Source of the DNA: Chrysoperla carnea
Taxonomy: Eukaryota > Arthropoda > Insecta > Neuroptera > Chrysopidae
Direction of reading: 5' to 3'
Assembly (NCBI RefSeq): GCF_905475395.1
Contig: NC_058339.1
Coordinates: 54,507,172-54,571,171, forward strand
DNA: 64,000 bases
Shown: in pieces, positions 46,263 to 59,093 of the stretch
Layout of the letters: each line of letters begins with the position of its first letter
Numbering within the stretch: the first letter of the stretch is position 1
The notes under the pieces: generated by a model
Told to the model about the DNA's origin: nothing
Databases searched by the model: none
The model's input: only the letters and a program-made list of their open reading frames with translations
Translations under genes and position numbers: made by a program

Positions 46263-49200
46263 ATGGGTGATAAGGTAACACAAAATTCTGCTTTTTAATA
46301 ATACAAATTTTAAATACATGTATGTATTTTAGCCGTTAAAAGGATATAAAATTACTGACTCTGAGAGGAAACAAAAAATTGGTATTGCTGCAAAAAGTTT
46401 AGATGATTTAAAAGATAAAACACTAAAAAAATTAAAAACAAACTACGGGGTAAATTTTTTATTGTTTTATAAATTATTAAAATCAATATCTATCTATAAA
46501 TTTTATTACTTTTTTAGAATTCGCCAGTGCCAAAAAACATATATTTTCAATTGGTTGATGGAACCATTGTTGATACTGAACAATACTTTCAAACACTTCC
46601 ATCACAAACGACACTAGTGTGGGTTGAGGAAGGCAAAGTCGCAGAAACTGGTAAATATAATTTAAATTATTATTAATTCAGGAAAATTGAACACAAAAAT
46701 TGAATTGATGTTTTGAAAATAATTTTTCATAAACAAAATTTTAGTTAATAGTACGAAAGATAAAATTTAATAATCGATTCGAAAAAGTTAATTTTATATT
46801 CGAAAATTATTTTATAACTTATAATCGAAATAATTATTTTATAATCGAAAAAAGTTAATTTTAAACTAGAAGAAAAATTCAAAAACAAAAAAATGCATAT
46901 TTTATGAAAATTTGATACTTAATAGATTTCAATATATAGTGTGTCCTCGGATAAAGGTAACTATACTTATACGTAAATTTCCTTATTTTGCATTTTATGA
47001 AAAAAAGTCATTCTTTATAAGAAGTTTTGCTTATTCTGAAAAGTGTGTAGTGTATATTTAAAACTTCTTAATAATGTACAGGGTAGCCAAAAATTTGGAA
47101 TCACTATTTTTATTTTTGGTAAACTACCCTTCTTTTTTATAAGTTGGCGAAATGTTACTAAGAAAAGTTACTCGCAATTAAAAATTATGACTATATACAA
47201 AATATCAAGAAGATCCGAGTACTTTAATTATAGCATCATTTTTTATTTGAACAAAAGCTCTAATTATAAAAAAACGTAAGAAAGAAAATAATAATAAATC
47301 AATGAACATGTACTATCCGAGAGTATAATTTTTTGTGGACTCGTTTAGAAAATTAAAAAGAAAATTTATTATCTCGGATAAACATTCAATAAGAATGGAA
47401 TTGTCTAAGTTGGAAAGATCTTCTTGATATTTTGTAAAGAGTCATAATTGTTAATTTCGGGTAACTTTTTTTAGTAACATTTTGTCAACTTTTAAAAACG
47501 AAGGGTAGTTTAGAAAAAAAAAACAAATAGTGATACCACATTTTTTGCTACTCTATACATTATTTAGAAGTTTTAAATATTCCTACATACTTTTCATAAT
47601 AAGCAAAACTTCTTATAAAGAATGACTTTTTTTCTTAAAATGCAAAATTTACAAGTATAGTTACCTCTATCCGGGGACACACTGTATATAGTATATATAA
47701 ACACTTAAATAAATTAAACAATATATTCAGTAGAAATAGTTACTATAAAAATTACATTTATTCCGGAATAAGGTATTTTCCGAAGAAGTATGTATGTTTA
47801 TAAGAATATTTTTACGGTTACCTAAGTTTCGCTGGGCAATTTCATTTTAATTTCCTTGGACCCCTCTCACCTACTTAATCCCCTAAGAAAGCCATTGTAC
47901 TCCTGAAACTTTAATATTATTTCAGCTTTAATCTCTTCCCCTTAACCCAAGGGCGGATAAAAAATTTTTGCACCCGCAGACGGTTTCAAAAAGTAGCGCC
48001 CCCCGTAATAGAAATCGATCAAATGATTTTTTTTTTTTTGGTCTTTTAGTTTCAAGTTCTTTATTTCTTAAAACCTGTAAAATCGCGTTGGTTGTTCTAG
48101 ACAGTGCTCTGGCTCGAGCTATGACTGTTAAATAAGAACGTAGATGAATACATTCATTAAAAAAGCATTTTTGTAAATTACCAGAATCTTTACTAACATA
48201 CTTGCTCTATTTAGAACTACTCCAGTGTTCAAATTGATCAAATTGCTTAAATGCGAAAATTTACTGTAAAAATTGCTGTAAAATTATCGTCCCTTTTAAA
48301 ATTCAACCACAAATCTGTCTATAATTATTAGATATACTCTCACTCTGAATGTTTTCTGACCAGATAAAGAAGAAGTAATATCTTCGTCAGATTCATCTGC
48401 TGTGAGCATTCTCTTTCGTATCCTCTTTGTGTCCTTTTCATATTCTTGGACTGTTGAGAGTTCCAAGACTGTCATACATTTGAATAACTGCACAAATGTC
48501 AATATAGACTGTAATTTTTTGTATACTTACTATTTAATTAACTGTATATTTTTTTTAATAGTTCCACGCGCGCACCCCTTTGTAAACTCGCGCCACTAGG
48601 CTCTTGCTTATTTTGCCTTATGGATAATCTACCTCTTCCTTAACCCCCTAAAGAGGCAAGCCTTTATACACACTACATACAGACAGATATTGTTCTCTTA
48701 TAATAAACCTCGTAAGTGGAAACTCAGCATAACGTCAGGTAAGCGAAAGTAAGCAAAATGGTTGTAGGATTCAAATTTTGAATCTAATAGTGACCTGGAA
48801 AGTAAATTTTGAAGCTCTTTCAATATGAATTTGTGTTTTTGAAGATTTTAAGAAAAACTTATTTACACATTTCAGATGCGGAACGTTTGTACAAAACAAT
48901 ACGGGAAGTCAACATTGAATACATAACTGCCGGTACCAAAGTACAAGATTTTGTGATGAACGAATTGAAATCGAAAATATACAAACTAGCTGATAATTTT
49001 AATAAAAACGACCAGCATGATAAAATATTGTTGAGTTCAAGGCTTGAACATCCAGATTGGTTTGAGGGTAAAATTTGTTGCATTGTTTTTATTATTTTAA
49101 AGAAATAAGCACATTATTTATTTTACGTTTATCACACCTAAAACAAACAAAAAATCAATTCAGGTTTAAAATATTAAACTTATATCGTAATAATCCATTA

Positions 49201-52200
49201 ATCTTAAAATGGATATTTTATTAAAATGAAATATATATTAGAAAAATTGTATTTTTATAATAGATATTTATAATTGTTAACAAAATAATTAACAATAATT
49301 AATTTTTTAACGCTTATTCAAGACCTAGGATCTAGCAACAAGATTCTTTTACAAAAGCCGTCGTGGATTATACGTCAGCTGCTTACTTTCCGTAAAATTG
49401 ATTTCCATTTATTTAAAAATATTTGCCTATATTTTTAACAAATGAAAATTATCTTTTTCGAAAAGTAAGCAAATGATGTTTAATACATTGCATTATAGTC
49501 AGCTGACGATTATTTTAATATTCTATATGGATTTATCATGAGCTACTATTTTTTTAATTAACGCAATAAAAAAAGGCATAAATCGAATCTCTTATAGACA
49601 ATCTGGATTTGAGATTTTTTAATAAATCGACGGTCATAACTTAACAGAAGGGTATCACTCAAAATAAGTTGTATAATTTGAACAAAGACATCAAAATTAG
49701 TAACTTTGAATTTGATCTTGCTCTAATAAAAATACTCCAATATATTTCCTTTTGAAATATATAGGATCTTCATTCTGATCCAATCTCGATCAAAATTTTG
49801 AATTGGATTGTACACAGATATATAAATAATTTTTTACTTCAATCAAGTCAATTCATGTTCCAGTCATGATGTTCCTTTTAAAATAATAAAATTTTTACAT
49901 ATTTATATCTGAGCAGATATTCTGAGGAGTTATTTCCGTGAATCGGTTAAAACATCCCTAATTATATGTCATTAATGGACATTGATAAGCGAATGTTTAT
50001 TCTTGACATCGATTTTTATCAGTAAATATTATACTCACTTGCGATATTAGTAGTTTTAATTTTTTGTAATTTTATGTTTCGATATTCTTCTGGAATTCTC
50101 AGACATAAGCCAATTGAGCAGATTGCTTTCTTGATTTGCATTATTTATGTTGTGTTCGAAAGAATTGAAATCTGATTTTTTCAGTCAGAACATTTGGTCT
50201 TGCAACTAAAATATAAAGATATTATAAAATAGACGTTGCTTAACTGTCGTAAAAGTTTTAGTACAAATAAATGTTTAAATTTTCTTAGCTTGTTCTTGTT
50301 TAAAAATAGATTTGCCATTTATTTTCTTGATGTAACCTGGAGCGTGCCTCCATTTTTAAGCCAGTACCTCCAATAATATTAAAAATTGAGCGGCTCATTG
50401 AATTAAAAAAAAATAATAAAAAATAAATAATACCGATTAACATGCAGTGAACAGAGGAGGTGGAATATTCTTCTCTAACAGGTTGGATAGTCTACATTGT
50501 AGTGTAATCAAGTTACAGCTTGTTTGTTTTTAGTCTATATATTTGTTAAATCATTTTCTTTAGGAATTTTTTTATTGTATAGTCTTCTTGGTGTAAAAAA
50601 TACCCCTTCGACAATAAAAAACAACTTCAGTTTTCCTTAAAATAGTACCTTAGTGACAGAAATGTTTATTATATTATTAAGTTTTCATATAATGATTTCT
50701 CATTAATGTAATAATATTGCCTAAATTTTATAATAAATGATATAGTATGATTTATTATTATTTATTAAAAATTATGGAATTTTAACGCTAAGATGTCAGC
50801 CTCACGAGGCAAAAAAATGTAAAGCATGCTTGTTAGACTAAGCTGATTTTTTCATTGAATGAAAAGACAAAAGATGTATCATATTTATAGTTACATATGT
50901 TATCTCTGGCACACATACTTTGAAATTTTAAGTTTTTAAACTTTTAAGCATTCTATTTTTACTTTTTATATCATGTGTACTAAGTTTAGTCCCAAGTTTG
51001 TAACTCTTAAAAATATTGATGCTATGAAGAAAATTTTGGTATAGGTGTTTATAAAATCATCTAATTAGTCCATTTCCGGTTTTCTGTCGTTTGTCCGCCT
51101 GTCATCACGGTAACTCAAAAACGAAAAGAGATATCAAGCTTGTAAACCGTTAGAGATAGAACAAAAGTTTAAATGTAAAAAATGTTTCTTATAAAAAAAT
51201 AAACAACTTATGTTTGAAACATTTTTTCGTAAACATCACTGTTTACCCGTGAGGGGTTAACTACTTGTTAACTATACTTTTGATATTTGATTTAAACGAC
51301 ATAGTGCCCCAATTTATAATAAAAACAATTATTTTAATGTTTCATATAGTTCTATAGGAATATTTTGCTGTCAAGTTGCTAGATACTCTTTCTAAGCATT
51401 TAAGTTCCTCCATAGTTAATATATTTATATTAATGATGAAATCATTTTTGAGAGCTCACATAATAATATAACGAATTATATGTATATATAAGCAACGAGA
51501 CGCAAAATTCGATACTACACGCAACGAATATCAATGTCTGTCTTATAATATTTTTACGAAAAAAATATCATTTGAAGTTTTCAAATTCTCAAACATAAAA
51601 ATATTAATAAACAATTATGTATTTTGATTAATATTTTTATGCGTTCAAATAATTTTTATAGGTTTAGACACAAGATCAAAAACAAAAGAAGAATATTTAT
51701 TTCGTAGATCACAGGACCGTATCCGTAATTATTATTATAAAACAAAAGATGAATTAAACAATGTCAATTCAAAGGAAATTAATAATTTATTATCATTTTT
51801 ATCAAAAGAATTAAAGAATGTTAATTATTTTGGTTGTTATTTCGATAGAAGACATTTTACAATTGGTGATACTAATTTAAAATGTTTATGTGATAAAAAT
51901 GGTTACTTTTATTGTGAAGGTAAATGGAATAAAGCAAAATGTGAAAGTATACCAAAGCATGTTATAAATCCGTATGATAGCCGTGAATCGAGAATATTAT
52001 TTCAAACATGGAATTTAGATCATGTTGTTGAACGATCTAGATCGATTATACCAAAAATAATTACAAATAAAGAGGATCATATTAATTTTCAAAAAGTTTT
52101 TAATGATTTATTTACAAAACATAATTTAAAATTAGTTCATATTGTTTGTCATGATAAACAACGGCATTTAAAAGATATTTCTGATTATAGTATTACAAAA

Positions 52201-52230
52201 AATGATGATCAAGAACTTCATTTAAAATGA
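46263..52230 (+). CDS. Caspase-activated DNase (CAD/DFF40, Drep4-like)
   Basis: Five exons join in frame: 46263-46274, 46333-46449, 46518-46650, 48876-49067 and 51662-52230. They give 340 residues; human DFF40 has 338. An in-frame ATG at 46242 would add seven residues. I prefer 46263 because MGDKPLKGYKIT fits the family N-terminus and its context (caacaATGG) is better. The enzyme cuts chromatin between nucleosomes during apoptosis after caspases remove its inhibitor ICAD. Residues about 1-80 form the CIDE-N domain (ending ...TTLVWVEEG). The nuclease domain has INPYDSRESRILFQTWNLDH, carrying the catalytic Asp271-His272 pair, and HIVCHDKQRH with His311, His315 and His320. All of these correspond to known CAD active-site or zinc-binding residues. 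The gene is complete and apparently intact. No inhibitor gene is in the window. Confidence 0.95.
46934..47689. mobile_element. Foldback element with about 300-bp inverted arms
   Basis: The outer ends are 'tatagtgtgtcctcgg' on the left and 'ccggggacacactgtata' on the right. The arms match over most of about 46934-47235 and 47395-47689, including 'aactatactt', 'aagtcattctttataagaag', 'ttactaagaaaagttactcg' and their inverses. About 150 bp separate them. TA dinucleotides at both outer ends suggest a Tc1/mariner-type origin. It lies in CAD intron 3 and would form a very long hairpin in the pre-mRNA. Confidence 0.8.
47948..48598 (-). mobile_element. hAT transposon relic with transposase remnant
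   Basis: The minus strand at 48296-48502 encodes a remnant with EYEKDTKRIRKRMLTADESD followed by KTFRVRVYLIIIDRFVVEF. This resembles the region before the dimerisation domain in ZMYM/THAP-associated hAT transposases (an F.V.V...I.D..V.E. pattern). GC-rich ends flank it: CAAGGGCGGATAAAAA on the left and 'ctcgcgccactag' on the right. The rest is deleted. No clear target duplication is visible. It lies in CAD intron 3. Confidence 0.55.
49068..51661 (+). other. CAD gene intron 4 (2.6 kb)
   Basis: AT-rich intron with no gene. The only recognised content is the R1 repeat copy at 50955-51262. Confidence 0.5.
50955..51262 (+). repeat. Dispersed repeat family R1, copy C
   Basis: It begins 'tgtgtactaagtttagtccc', passes through 'tgtttataaaatcatctaat' and 'aactcaaaaacgaaaagaga', and ends 'aaacatcactgtttacccgt'. 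The order is the same as in copies A (2655) and B (5715). Compared with those it lacks the block between 'atatcaagct' and 'tgtaaaccgtta', a deletion of about 100 bases. Confidence 0.75.
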
Positions 52231-52379
52231 CAAACGTATTTGATAGTGATTTTTTAATATTAAGTGGGCTTATTTATTATGTATGAAATGTTTTGAGATT
52301 TTAGATTTTAATCTCCAAAAACATATGACTGAGTGTTAGCGCAAATCCTGGAAAAAGCGAACCCTCACTCCCAAAAAAA

Positions 52380-52800
52380 GTAAGAATGTCAACTAATTGT
52401 TGGCAAATATTTTCTAGATTTTTTCAAAAAAGAAAATTGTTTAAAAACCTGGAAAATTTTCTTTTTTTTCCATTTGGATAGAAATAATCTTCTTGAGTAA
52501 TTTTGATTCAAAAAACAAAAGCGGGTTCTTCTGACAATTGGAAGATTCAAAAATATCGACAAAAGTCGTATACGAAAAATGATATCCCTTCGTAAATTCA
52601 ACAAAATTTTCGTGTATTTAAATTATTTATTTTCATTTTGATTGGACGAGTATTTTTTGAGCTTTTCACAAAATGAACCCGATTTTTTTTTACTTTTTGG
52701 ATCAAACTTACCTTATATGGCTATATACCAAGTTTCATCAAATTCCGTAACAAAAAATTTTTTCTATTTTTTTTAATTTAAAAAAAAGAAGGGGGTGAAA
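52380..52800. repeat. Dispersed repeat family R3, copy 2
   Basis: It shares 'aaatgaacccgattttt', 'actttttggatcaaac' and 'aagtttcatcaaattccgta' with 36010-36110. Its class is unknown. Confidence 0.5.
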
Positions 52801-55800
52801 TTTCTCCCTGGAGATTAGTATTAACTGCTTTCAAACTTGTTTTTAGAATATTTTTACTAAAGATTGTATGAAGTAATCATCAAGACTCAGAAAAGACAAA
52901 TCCAGACATGGCTCTAGAGTTTCGGGTGAGGGGAAATGTTTAAGATGAAGAAATCGTGTTGCCTTGAATTTACATCCTAATGCGTTCCTAATAAATATTA
53001 TCCTTTCATATTCGTGTTTGGATTTGTATTTTCTAGTTCGAAATATTCATTGTAATGAAACTTTCGTAATAGACCTTTTCATTGTTTTTGAATAGGTAAT
53101 TAGGATTTATTAAAATAAACAACTCGATTTAATAAAAGTATTTGTTATGCTTTTTAATGCTTTTAAATATTTAGTAATTTTGTTTTATTGAATGATATAA
53201 ATAAAAAAGAAGTTTCACTTCTTACAAGTGTGATATCTTAAAATAAGTTCACACCCTTATTTCAGCACTTGTTTAATCATTAAGCCACTAAAAAGTATAA
53301 AGTGTTGAATAACAAGGAAATTATCGTAATCATTCCGTTACAAAAACTTATAATCGTGGTTACATATTCATTAAGCGAAATTCGTTTTAAGGACCAAATC
53401 AAATCTAAAAAGAGCATCACACTATCCGATCAACAATCAAAATTCTGTTAGTAGATGACGATTTAATGGCAGATTGTAGTCATCTTCGGCATATCAATTA
53501 AAGGTGTGAATACAGCCATAATTTTGACTGAGACTGTCCGGTGATGGTTCGGTGGCTGAATCGACCTAAGGAAATAATTTGTATATCGTTACCGCAGAAT
53601 TATCAATTACAAATTGCCGTTAATTTGTTTTAATAAAATTTTGGTTTTAAATATCACGTATTGGTATTTTTAACGGAATTATCACGTTCATTTTTTAATG
53701 GCTTATTTATGCAATGATTAAAAAAAAAAACTTAATTATTTTAATATATAAATTATTTAAACTATGAAGACAAAAAAACTATATTATATATACATTATAT
53801 TAGATAATTTAGTGAATAAATATATTAGGGTAGTTCGTAGATCATTTTAGCTAAAAGTGCCAAGTTAAATAAGATATTAAATAACGTAGTGTCAATATGT
53901 ATGCATTTTCTTAAAGAAAGTATTATTTTTTTGTTGCTAAAATATTTTTTGATACATGCATAAAAGTGTATACAGGATGCATCCTAAATACTAGAAACTA
54001 TTTTAAAACCAAAATGGCATACGTCACTTTAACGTGACAATTAGCACCTAAGTTTAAATTGTATTTCATTGGAATAAGTCTAGGCCATAGACGCGCAGAA
54101 TAATACAAAATTTATCTCAGAAATAGTGTAAATTAAACAAAATCTCAACTGTAAATAAAAACATGGTATAAAAGGTTTTCAGGAATCCAATACCATTGTA
54201 CTGGTGGTACCTGTATGCCATTCACGCAGGCGTAAATGGTTGGGTACGACAATATTTGGATCATTTCATGTTGCAATGTACAAAGATCAGAGTTATATTA
54301 CTATATTATTATAGTTTTAGTAATATGTGAATGAATGTGTGTTTTTTTTATTGAAGAATTAGAATATTTTCTTTTTCAAAAAATTCCAAAATTTTCTATT
54401 CGATTTTAATCAATGGTAGAGGCATATATGTAATATTCGTATTTGGTCAACTGGCATGGGGCAGAATGTTCCAACGTTACGGTGCTGGAAATATATTATT
54501 CTCTCTATCCTCTGAGAGACGTTGACTACAGACAGAATATTTCTATTTTTGTCAAAAAAAAGAAAAAATATTTTTTTCCATAATCCCAATTAGAAAAACA
54601 TTATCCTATCTTAAACCTTTGCTTTGAAGCATTCCCAACTTTAAGCAAAGCTCGTTATTTTCTCGATTAGCAATATCTTTCTCCCCCTTTACAGATTTTA
54701 TATTTAAAGCACCGATTTTTCAGTGCCATACTTCAACAAAATAGATGTCCTATTCTGAATGTTTATATCCTAATAGATGTTGACCTTTTATAAGACTGAT
54801 TTTGCAGTATTATCTCTTCGGCATCTAAAACGGTTGAAAATGACTACGATATGACTACGTATATAATAAGCCCAATTTTTCTTTAATTTTAACGAGGGTA
54901 CACTATTTTGGTTAATCATTGTATTTGATTAAAATCGTAAAGAACATAGGTACTGCACGGTTATGGCCTACGCGATGATTTATAAAATAATATTTTTACA
55001 AAGCTTTAACTGTTGATAACTGTAATAATGAGAAATAATGATCTCAAATATAGAAATTGTTTTGTAGTCGATGTTAATTTTTTTAAAAAGTGGTTTGAAT
55101 GGCTATGGAGATGTATCTGTGTTCCATAAATCTTCTCGCTATTTTTGATATGAATATTGTAAATTTGGTCATCATATCAAAACAAGTAAAGAGAATTTTA
55201 ATTTAGGATATCTTATAATTTAATTATTTTGAGTGTTACGTAATTGATAAATACTTATATAATAAAAGATACGATTCTGGGCACAACTTTTTATACCAGC
55301 CATTTTGACTTTTCATTTCACAATAAATACAAACAAGTCATGTATTGGAATTTTTGGAAATGTGCAGTTATTAATGCACAGAATCCAGTAAAAATAGGTT
55401 ACAACCTTTAAACTGACCCATTCATAAAAATTTTGCGCCCAGAAATATTTTATTTTCTAATGATTGAAAGTCCAATGTATTTTAGAAATGTTTATCAATG
55501 TAACAAAAGTATTAATTGGGCAAGTATTTCACAACAATGATAAAATTTCTTTGAAAATTTAAGAGCATAGAATTTTAAAAAAAAGTTAAAATTTAAATTA
55601 TTGTTGATTTGCTTACCTCTAAAATGAACTTAGTATTGTATTTATTAAAAATATCATTTGATTTAAAAATATGTGAAAGACTATTTAGAATTAGAAGGCT
55701 TAGTTCATTCGTGGAGGAATTGTTCATTTTAAATAGGCTGTCGAACTCCATAGCCGATATAAAAACTATATAAACTCATAAAATGGACTGCTCATATCGT

Positions 55801-56927
55801 AAAATGCATAATCTTGTTAATTTTTATTTCTATATTCGAATGAGCAATTCATCTTAAACGTCCATGATATAACCAAATTGAAAACAAAACAAACCGGCTA
55901 GAAATGATGAACAACAATTTACTTACAATATCCATTTTCTGGAGGTGATAATTAACAAAAATTTTATTTGAACGTCATAAAAACATATTGAATTGACAAT
56001 ATATTTTTGCTACAGAATTTATCCTTCCCAAAACCAAATGTTCAAATATTCCTAGTCGTGTACAAAATATATAAAAAAAAATATAATAATAAATTTCATT
56101 TCTTTATATTTCTAAATCTTTAAGTATTTTCTCAAATCGTGAACTGCCGATTTTAAGTAATTTTAGTTAAAAAGACTGTTTTTAACGAATTTATTAGTTT
56201 AAAAAAATTTTGTATAGCCTGGTTTATTTTTGACTTTGATATGAAATATATATTATGTAGAAAATGTAAACAGAACTTATTTACTTAAATTTTTCAATCA
56301 CTAAGTATTGTTGAATTCTTTACAATTTATTACAATTGGGTTTTAGAATACTAATTTATGAATTCAAAAAAGTAATTTACAAAAAATACGTAAATTATGA
56401 TGGATTTAATTTAATATTAGTTTTTGAAATTGAATATTCGATTATATTAAAATAAAAAAATTGTATAAATAAGTATTATTAGACTTTGTCATACATATTT
56501 TATAACTACGCAGGCTTGAACGGAATATCATCGCATTTTAACCGATAAAAGCTATTAAAACGCACTTGAAAGTAAATTTTATTCCACTAAATGTTAATTC
56601 CGTAACAGAACTTAACAAGCAGCCAAGTAAAAATACGATTCCGTAATTTGCCCGCTTTATTGTTTTATTAACAAAATCACCAGTTTTTCATTTAGAGATT
56701 TAATCTCGAAATCATTGAATTGAACATATAAATTGATGGGAGCTCCAACGTTCCACTTCTTTGATTGATTCATATTTTAGTCATAGTTTATGTTACATAT
56801 TTTTATTATGAAACTAAAGTTTTACATTATACTACTCAAGATATGAGGATGAGACTGTATGCTTCAATGGAAAATACACATTACGTATTTTCATTTATAC
56901 AAATAGAAAGAAACAAAAAAAAATTAC

Positions 56928-56999
56928 ACAGAAGCTCGGACTAGAATCCAGGTCCTCTAGATATCCGGTCTAGAGCGTAACCAACTCCATCACTTCTGT
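56928..56999 (-). tRNA. tRNA-like sequence, probably a pseudogene or SINE head
   Basis: The minus strand has exact tRNA geometry in 72 nt. A perfect 7-bp acceptor stem (acagaag/cttctgt) encloses two linker bases and a D region containing gagttggtta. A perfect 5-bp anticodon stem (ctaga/tctag) with a 7-base loop, ccggata, follows, then a 5-base variable loop and a 5+7+5 T arm. The T-stem has two mismatches, the D-stem barely pairs, and base 33 is C, not the near-universal T. Read literally the anticodon is GGA (Ser), but a serine tRNA should have a long variable arm. It is therefore most likely a decayed tRNA or the head of a tRNA-derived SINE. Confidence 0.5.
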
Positions 57000-58854
57000 T
57001 CTATTTAAGTGACACAAATTGTATGTGATCTGTTCGTGTCTTTATACTATTTGTATGTTTGTGTATACAGAACACACAAACGTTTCGCACTACTATATAA
57101 GTTATCGAGTTACATATTTTGATTATGAAACTCAATTTTTTTCAAATTTTTGTATACTTTATGTAAGTCAAAGTTCTTCAGTTTATGTTAAATTTCTTAA
57201 ATTAAAATATGACGTCAGTGTTCTGAAAAAATTTTTAAAAACATATCGATCATATTAAAAAGGTAAAAACGCACAACATTATCTAATATTGCAAAATGTA
57301 GGTAATCCATTATTTTACGTATTTGCAACAAGTTTAAAATAATATGAATTCTAAAACCTAATTTTATAAATATTAAAAAAAATTTTGTATTTATAATCCT
57401 GTAATCTTGTTGTCCGATATGATATTTAGAAAAATCTTAATATAAGGATACTTTTGTATAAAAACATGGCTTATCTATTAATTATAATTTGTAAAAAATA
57501 TATCAGACTGTAGTTTAATAATTCGTAATTGTATTTCATTCATGAAGAAAGTAAGATAAAAATATTTAGGAAAAGTGTAAAGAATTTTCTTGTTTGTTTG
57601 AGTGGGAATGATGTTTGAAAATCGTAAGCTGTGTTCGAGTTTAAAATGAACCAAATAGGATTAAAATAAAACGATTAAGCCTGCATGCATAGAAATTAGT
57701 GGCAGGGTAAAATGAAGTAAGAAACGGAACTTCATGTGTTGTGCAAAGGAAATGAATTCATCAAGCATACATGTAACGCTTAATTTTTTACATGTCGACA
57801 CCGTTGTTAGTTAGCCTCTTTTCGAATGCCGACTCTTGACGTGGTTTTTTTCGACTCTCCTTGCTTTTAACAGATATACTATAAATTCTCCTCTAGCTTT
57901 TTATCGATATAAAATTTGAGATATATTCTTTCTGTAGTGGGTACGGAACCATTCTATAGTGAGTTGTGTTCATCCAAAAAACTGATTCGATAAAACACAC
58001 GGGCTATACTAGAATATGGGCTGAAGGAATTTGAGTATGTTCAAAAATCGCGAATTGAAATTTTTCCTATATTCATGCAGAGAAATAATTTGAGCTTTTT
58101 TTTTACCCATATTGCTAAAACCCTCTGAAAACTTTTGGTTTTAGTATTTTACCATATATTGAATCAATAATATTGACCCAGTGAAGCTAGTTTCAAAGAA
58201 TATGGAGTGGTGAAGGTAAACTGACCCCTTTATCAGTCAAATGTACTTACAAAATAGAAAATAAGTTTTAAAAAACGTGGAGTGTTCTTAATTTGTTTGA
58301 TGATCCATTAAACGATTCGTGGAAAACCTTTCTGATCATGATTTTTGCATATTCAAATCCATCTAGCGCATTATCTATACATATTGATAAATGGGTACAT
58401 GATATTTAAATTTAATAAGTTTGAATGTATTTTCGAATGAACTGAATGTTTGTTTTGAAGAGAAATTTTTTTTTATAAAATTTTATTCGAATATAATATA
58501 ATGATATTTGAGGTATGAATGGCTGCTATTTTGGTTAGTTAATACTTTTTCATGAATGAAAAACATATCTATTTTATTTAGATAATTAAAATATGTATGG
58601 ATAAAATTAGTTTGATAGTAGTCTTTAATTTTCGAGCAATAATAATCTTACTTAAAAGAGTTTATGAAATATACATTAAAATATACATACATATATTTTT
58701 GTAAAATTTGTTTGATTTTATGGAAAACGTTATAAAGAAAAACTATTTTCAATTGTTATTTTTCTAAACTTATCAATTGCTGTTTCGCTTGAAATAAAAT
58801 TGTTTTTATGGAGAAATAAATAAATTGATGTTATAAATACATTTGGATATTATT

Positions 58855-59093
58855 TTTTTATCAATTGTATCTCCAGGATTATTCTTACAAATTTGGAATT
58901 GCAAGCATTCTGATTATTCAAAATTAAAATTATATTTCAATTGTTAAAAATAAATTTATTTTTATTTTTCATAAATTAATATTAATTCGGTTACCCATTG
59001 TTTCGTCAATTGCGTATTTCAGTACTCAATGTTTCATCACTCGTTACATTACTCAATGCTTCATCGCTAGTTTCATTACTTGATGTTTCGTCA
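58855..59093 (-). pseudogene. Partial duplicate of the TRMT1 last exon and 3' flank
   Basis: Bases 59020-59093 match 60372-60445 at about 85 percent. The preceding AT-rich stretch (58870-58970) matches 60220-60310, including 'aggattattcttacaaa' and 'aaaattaaaattatattt'. On the minus strand it would read DET-SSNETSDEALSNVTSDE before a stop, a close copy of the acidic tail of TRMT1. It lacks the upstream part of the exon and is not expected to be used. Confidence 0.8.

Larger units (their letters stand above)
52231..58854. other. Gene desert (6.6 kb); no gene recognised
   Basis: AT-rich sequence between the CAD gene and the repeat cluster at TRMT1. From 52380 to 52800 there is a copy of repeat R3 (compare 35480-36240), and a tRNA-like sequence lies at 56928. 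A 79-codon frame at 57019-57258 has a coding-unlike composition and no motif. Confidence 0.5.

Noticed and set aside
46242-46274. CAD start at the upstream ATG (46242)
   Set aside because: In frame and possible, but the ATG at 46263 has the better context and aligns with the family N-terminus.
57019-57258. 79-codon frame in the 52-59 kb desert
   Set aside because: Composition rich in Tyr, Phe and Val from AT-rich DNA, with no motif or exon support.
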